Assembly: GCA_026985705.1 (NCBI GenBank)
Contig: JALSPY010000247.1
Span: 1-7,816, forward strand
DNA: 7,816 bases
Reading direction: 5' to 3'
Source of the DNA: Hydrogenothermaceae bacterium
GTDB lineage: Bacteria; Aquificota; Aquificia; Aquificales; Hydrogenothermaceae
Notes under the pieces: model-generated
Database searches by the model: none
What the model was told of the DNA's origin: nothing
What the model saw: the letters and a program-made list of their open reading frames with translations, nothing else
Position numbers and translations under genes: made by a program
Shown: in pieces, positions 5,358-7,816 of the stretch
How the letters are laid out: each line of letters starts with the position of its first letter
How positions within the stretch are numbered: position 1 is the stretch's first letter

Positions 5358-6726
5358 AATAACCCTCCAAATAACCATATTTTGCTGTTGGAAATTTCTT
5401 TAGAAATTTATCTGTTTTATCCTTTTTGTTTACGACAATAATATCTACACTATTTTTAGGATTTGCATAAAAATAAACAAAATCAAACTGATATGGAAAG
5501 ATTATGTTATTTACATCTCCGTAAAAAACTACCAAAGGATATAATGTTTTATCATCTAAAATTATTTTTCCTTTTAAATTTTTCAAAACTTTAGAGGCAT
5601 TATACATATCAACTAACTCTTTATCCTTCTGTATAAATGGTTTAAAATCTATTTCCTTAAGAGTAAATCCAAATGCCAAAGCTAAGCTTAATATTGAAAT
5701 ATTCATCTTTAGACTTAAATATCTATTTTTTGTATCTACTATTGATATAAGTGGTAAAAGTGAAAATATTAGGAAATAGTAAACTGGAACTCTACCTGAA
5801 AAGTAATAAATTCCTGTAATAAATAAAATTCCTGATATTAGGTGAATAACTCCAAAAAATTTCTTTCTTGATAAAAATGGAATTACTATAGATGGAATAA
5901 CTAAATACCAGTATTTCAGCATATCTTTAAGTGTAGCTGTTAAAGAGAGGAAAAAGTTAGAAAAATACTCTGTAGGATAAAATCCAAAAGTTAAGTATTT
6001 ATTGTAAAAGTCAAAAACAAATCTCTCTGTTATTAAAAAGTTAGTAAACATATAGAAGAAGATAAAAAATAACGTTGGTGTTAAAAGAATTAAAACTATA
6101 TTCCATAATCTTTTTATATCTAAGGTTTTTTTGTATCTTAGATATTTTAAGATATCGCTGATAATTGCTATTAATATAATTCCGAAAATCGCAAATATAG
6201 ACCTGTAATCTACTAAAAATGTGAAACCAAGTAGAAAAGAGCCTAAAAATAGATATACATACTGTCTAGATTTAATATATAGAAATACATATATGGAAAA
6301 TAAGGATACTAAAAACACTAATAATGTTAATGTGAAAATGTAGTTTTTAAATGCTGTTAAGAAAAATAAGGGATTAAATATAACCAATGATATTATGATT
6401 ATCTCTCTCCATAGGTTTAAAGGTTTCTTTGATATATAGAAAAGCAAAGTAAAAATAAGTAATGTTGATATTAAGGCAGTTAATAACGGTATATTATGAA
6501 TAAAAAGATTAAGAATATAAGGTAGGACAGGTTTTACAATCCCATCACCTAACATCTGAGTATTTTCTTTATAAAGAGTTATTAAGACTTTTTCCTTTAT
6601 AAATAAAACATCTTTAGCTGGAAAAAATTCATTTAAATAACCACTTATAAAAAAGTAAAGGTTAAATAGAATTGTTAAAAAACCTATTGTATAAGCAGTA
6701 TACTTCCTAAATTTTAACTCTTTCAT
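5284..6726 (-). CDS. Polytopic inner-membrane protein, GT-C-like glycosyltransferase candidate
   Basis: The 480-residue protein has about ten hydrophobic segments (roughly 11-29, 80-97, 108-125, 128-150, 156-173, 176-190, 208-228, 273-285, 291-309, 313-330 and 341-356). A soluble mixed alpha/beta domain follows, from about 360 to the end (GKIILDDKTLYPLVVFYG, VDIIVVNKK, GYLEGYYVWYENETVIIF). Many transmembrane helices plus a C-terminal extracytoplasmic domain is the layout of GT-C enzymes such as the ArnT/PMT (GT39) group, which use lipid-linked sugars. The first periplasmic loop contains acidic residues (NEFFPAKD, 32-39), where GT-C enzymes carry their catalytic acid, but I do not see the canonical motif clearly. 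The family call is therefore tentative; a polysaccharide-modifying or polymerase-like (Wzy/acyltransferase) protein remains possible. The ATG is the first in-frame start after an upstream stop and has no clear ribosome site, so coupling to the barrel gene 50 bases before is likely. It sits between the barrel and BcsB-like genes, so a role in building or decorating the same polymer is the natural inference. Confidence 0.72.
   Translation of the reverse strand: MKELKFRKYTAYTIGFLTILFNLYFFISGYLNEFFPAKDVLFIKEKVLITLYKENTQMLGDGIVKPVLPYILNLFIHNIPLLTALISTLLIFTLLFYISKKPLNLWREIIIISLVIFNPLFFLTAFKNYIFTLTLLVFLVSLFSIYVFLYIKSRQYVYLFLGSFLLGFTFLVDYRSIFAIFGIILIAIISDILKYLRYKKTLDIKRLWNIVLILLTPTLFFIFFYMFTNFLITERFVFDFYNKYLTFGFYPTEYFSNFFLSLTATLKDMLKYWYLVIPSIVIPFLSRKKFFGVIHLISGILFITGIYYFSGRVPVYYFLIFSLLPLISIVDTKNRYLSLKMNISILSLALAFGFTLKEIDFKPFIQKDKELVDMYNASKVLKNLKGKIILDDKTLYPLVVFYGDVNNIIFPYQFDFVYFYANPKNSVDIIVVNKKDKTDKFLKKFPTAKYGYLEGYYVWYENETVIIFKNINLSYSSTAN
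5363..5368 (-). promoter_or_regulatory. Ribosome binding site setting the start of the BcsB-like gene
   Basis: The minus strand reads GGAGGG, five bases before ATG at 5357-5355. It lies within the upstream gene (codons for L-E-G in GYLEGYYV). It excludes the more distal ATG at 5378 as the main start, because that codon lies upstream of this site, and makes the one at 5348 less favourable on spacing. Confidence 0.75.
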
Positions 6727-6776
6727 AGCAGTTTTTAATAAAATTTATGTAATCTGAAATAATTAAGCTCTAATTT

Positions 6777-7559
6777 TCAAAACTCTTGCCAAACTCCTAC
6801 AAAGATATGATTACCTGCTCCGGTATTTCTACTGTATAGATTTATAGAAAAACCTCCCACTAAACTTGTTCTTCTACTTAATTTGTATCTAAATATGTTA
6901 TACATCTGTAGAAATCTCTGTTTAGGATTTATTGTAAATCTACCTTCAGGTTTACCATTTAAACCATACCAAAAATCAAATAGTGCAATATACTCAAAAT
7001 TATTTACAGGCTTTATTCCAATCATTAAAACATCTCTAAAGAAATTAACATCATTTTGATATTTTCTATAACCTATTTGATTATCTATATAAAATTTATT
7101 CTCATATACTCCCGTTAACAAGGATAATTCAACTCCAAATTTACCTAAAGATATATAAGGTTTTTCATTCTTGTTATAAAATCCCGGTATAATTCCAGTT
7201 CCTTTAACAGAAACTACATAATCGTTATTTTTATATAATCGTTTTTGCAGACCTAACTCAAAATCTCCAATTCCAAAAGAGTTGTTTCCAGATTGATTTA
7301 GATAATCCAAAGCCGTTTGAAATGTCAACATCAAATCATTTCTTAACCCATACTCTAAGTATAGATTCATCTCATGCTTATGAAATCTATCAGTCTTAAA
7401 TTTATTTCCAGAGTTATCATAGTAAGTGTTAGAAGTATAGTAGTAATATGTTAAAGTTAATAATCCTCTTCCCTCTTCTCTAGTTAAGGAAGCTCCATAA
7501 CTTTGTAATCCTGTTAATAAGCATATTCCTAATACAGTTATATTTGCTCTTTTTAACAT
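6777..7559 (-). CDS. Outer-membrane beta-barrel protein, possible polysaccharide exit porin (XagA-like)
   Basis: The 260-residue precursor has a signal peptide (1-23: basic LKR, hydrophobic VLGICLLTGL, cleavage after YGA). The mature part of about 237 residues consists of amphipathic, aromatic-rich beta-strands with short turns (for example LLTLTYYYYT, MNLYLEYGL, DLMLTFQTALDY, FELGLQKRL, VELSLLTG, FYIDNQIGY, FRYKL, TSLVGGFSINLY). It ends in IFVGVWQEF, with the C-terminal Phe that BAM-assembled outer-membrane proteins use. It contains no cysteine beyond the signal peptide. The size allows a barrel of about 10-12 strands, with no periplasmic TPR domain. As first gene of the cluster with BcsB-like and GT2 genes, a role as exit channel or anchor for the polymer is inferred. 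The resemblance to XagA of xanthomonads is from memory of that gene set and is tentative. The ribosome site is weak (GGAAA about six bases before ATG). Translation begins 40 bases after a candidate -10 box. Confidence 0.75.
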   Translation of the reverse strand: MLKRANITVLGICLLTGLQSYGASLTREEGRGLLTLTYYYYTSNTYYDNSGNKFKTDRFHKHEMNLYLEYGLRNDLMLTFQTALDYLNQSGNNSFGIGDFELGLQKRLYKNNDYVVSVKGTGIIPGFYNKNEKPYISLGKFGVELSLLTGVYENKFYIDNQIGYRKYQNDVNFFRDVLMIGIKPVNNFEYIALFDFWYGLNGKPEGRFTINPKQRFLQMYNIFRYKLSRRTSLVGGFSINLYSRNTGAGNHIFVGVWQEF

Positions 7560-7816
7560 TCTATTTCCATCTATTAATTATTACTTATGGTTATAAATCT
7601 ATCCTATATTTTAAATTTTTCCATTAAATTTATGTGAAAATTATTTATAAGTATATAACTTAAAATCAGTTCTATAAGCACTTAACTTTGAGAGTGTTAA
7701 AAAAGTCTAAAAAACAGAAATAAAGCAGATAAAAAAACGATGAAATAGAAAAGCAAAAAAACAAAGTCTTACGAGCAAATACAAGTTGTAAAGTAAAAAG
7801 CCAACTAATACATATC
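7560..7816. other. Intergenic region upstream of the polysaccharide cluster, right half strongly A-biased
   Basis: No gene is supportable in these 257 bases. The part nearest the cluster (7560-7640) carries a promoter candidate. From 7701 to 7816 I count 68 A and 18 T on the plus strand, unlike the balanced A/T of the rest. Two minus-strand frames stay open from the right edge (to about 7707 in one and about 7672 in the other), but they are T-driven low-complexity Phe/Leu readings without any family signature. The region may hold the end of an unseen upstream gene, a regulatory leader, or the flank of a mobile element. Confidence 0.5.
7599..7628 (-). promoter_or_regulatory. Candidate promoter of the polysaccharide cluster
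   Basis: The minus strand carries TATAGGATAG (7608-7599), containing a -10-like TAGGAT (7606-7601). TTTAAT (7628-7623) lies 16 bases upstream as a weak -35. The identical 10-mer precedes queD at 1259-1250. The predicted start of transcription would give a leader of about 35 bases. The -35 matches consensus poorly, so an activator may be needed. Confidence 0.38.

Noticed and set aside
5355..5378. Longer start for the BcsB-like protein at 5378 (MVIWRV...)
   Set aside because: The GGAGGG ribosome site falls downstream of that ATG and directly upstream of the ATG at 5357, and the extra residues would put an atypical extension before the signal peptide.
5092..5403. Plus-strand open frame of 103 codons
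   Set aside because: It is antisense to the start of the BcsB-like gene and the end of its upstream neighbour, both well supported, and shows no recognisable domain or ribosome site.
7682..7700. Inverted repeat TTAAC ... GTTAA as a terminator or operator
   Set aside because: The arms are only five bases with a nine-base loop, and there is no T-run after the stem in either reading direction (A-run on the plus strand), so it is not a convincing Rho-independent terminator.
7672..7815. Open minus-strand frames entering from the right edge as the C-terminus of an upstream gene
   Set aside because: Two frames stay open at once because the strand is T-rich; both give low-complexity Phe/Leu/Ser strings without a family motif, so neither can be supported as a coding end.

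Overview
The window is a compact, very AT-rich bacterial segment in which every gene I can support lies on the minus strand, so transcription runs from right (7816) to left (1). Features include strong GGAGG-type ribosome binding sites, overlapping or nearly touching genes, Lys/Ile-rich proteins, an outer-membrane barrel with a terminal Phe, and signal peptides. Together they point to a Gram-negative with a low-GC, streamlined genome. An Aquificales-type organism such as Sulfurihydrogenibium is my best guess from overall feel, but no rRNA or other marker here proves it.

The right and central part (7559 down to 1354) is a four-gene cluster that looks like a small exopolysaccharide synthesis and export system. 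In transcription order it encodes: (1) a 260-aa outer-membrane beta-barrel protein, possibly XagA-like; (2) a 480-aa polytopic membrane protein with a C-terminal soluble domain, resembling GT-C glycosyltransferases; (3) a BcsB-like periplasmic protein of about 686 aa with a signal peptide and one C-terminal membrane anchor, whose start lies 74 nt inside the preceding gene; (4) a 643-aa processive family-2 glycosyltransferase with D, DxxD, TED and QxxRW motifs and an N-terminal GSPII_E_N/MshEN-like region. The logical model is polymerisation and inner-membrane translocation by the GT2 protein, periplasmic guidance by the BcsB-like protein and outer-membrane exit through the barrel. No PilZ domain, TPR scaffold, BcsC-sized porin or glycanase is present in the window. 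The upstream 257 bases (7560-7816) hold a candidate promoter next to the first gene and then a strongly A-biased stretch without a supportable gene.

The left part (1224 down to 106) is a second, tightly packed unit: a QueD/6-pyruvoyl-tetrahydropterin synthase family enzyme with a TTG start, a 42-codon single-helix membrane protein that starts 2 nt after queD and overlaps the next gene, and a gamma-class carbonic anhydrase-like hexapeptide protein. It is separated from the polysaccharide cluster by 129 bp containing a promoter candidate. This candidate shares the 10-mer TATAGGATAG with the region upstream of the polysaccharide cluster.

At the far left, a new gene begins (start codon at 22-24, preceded by a G-rich ribosome binding site and a promoter-like sequence), of which only 8 codons are inside the window. 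No tRNA, rRNA, CRISPR array, complete insertion sequence or convincing Rho-independent terminator was seen.
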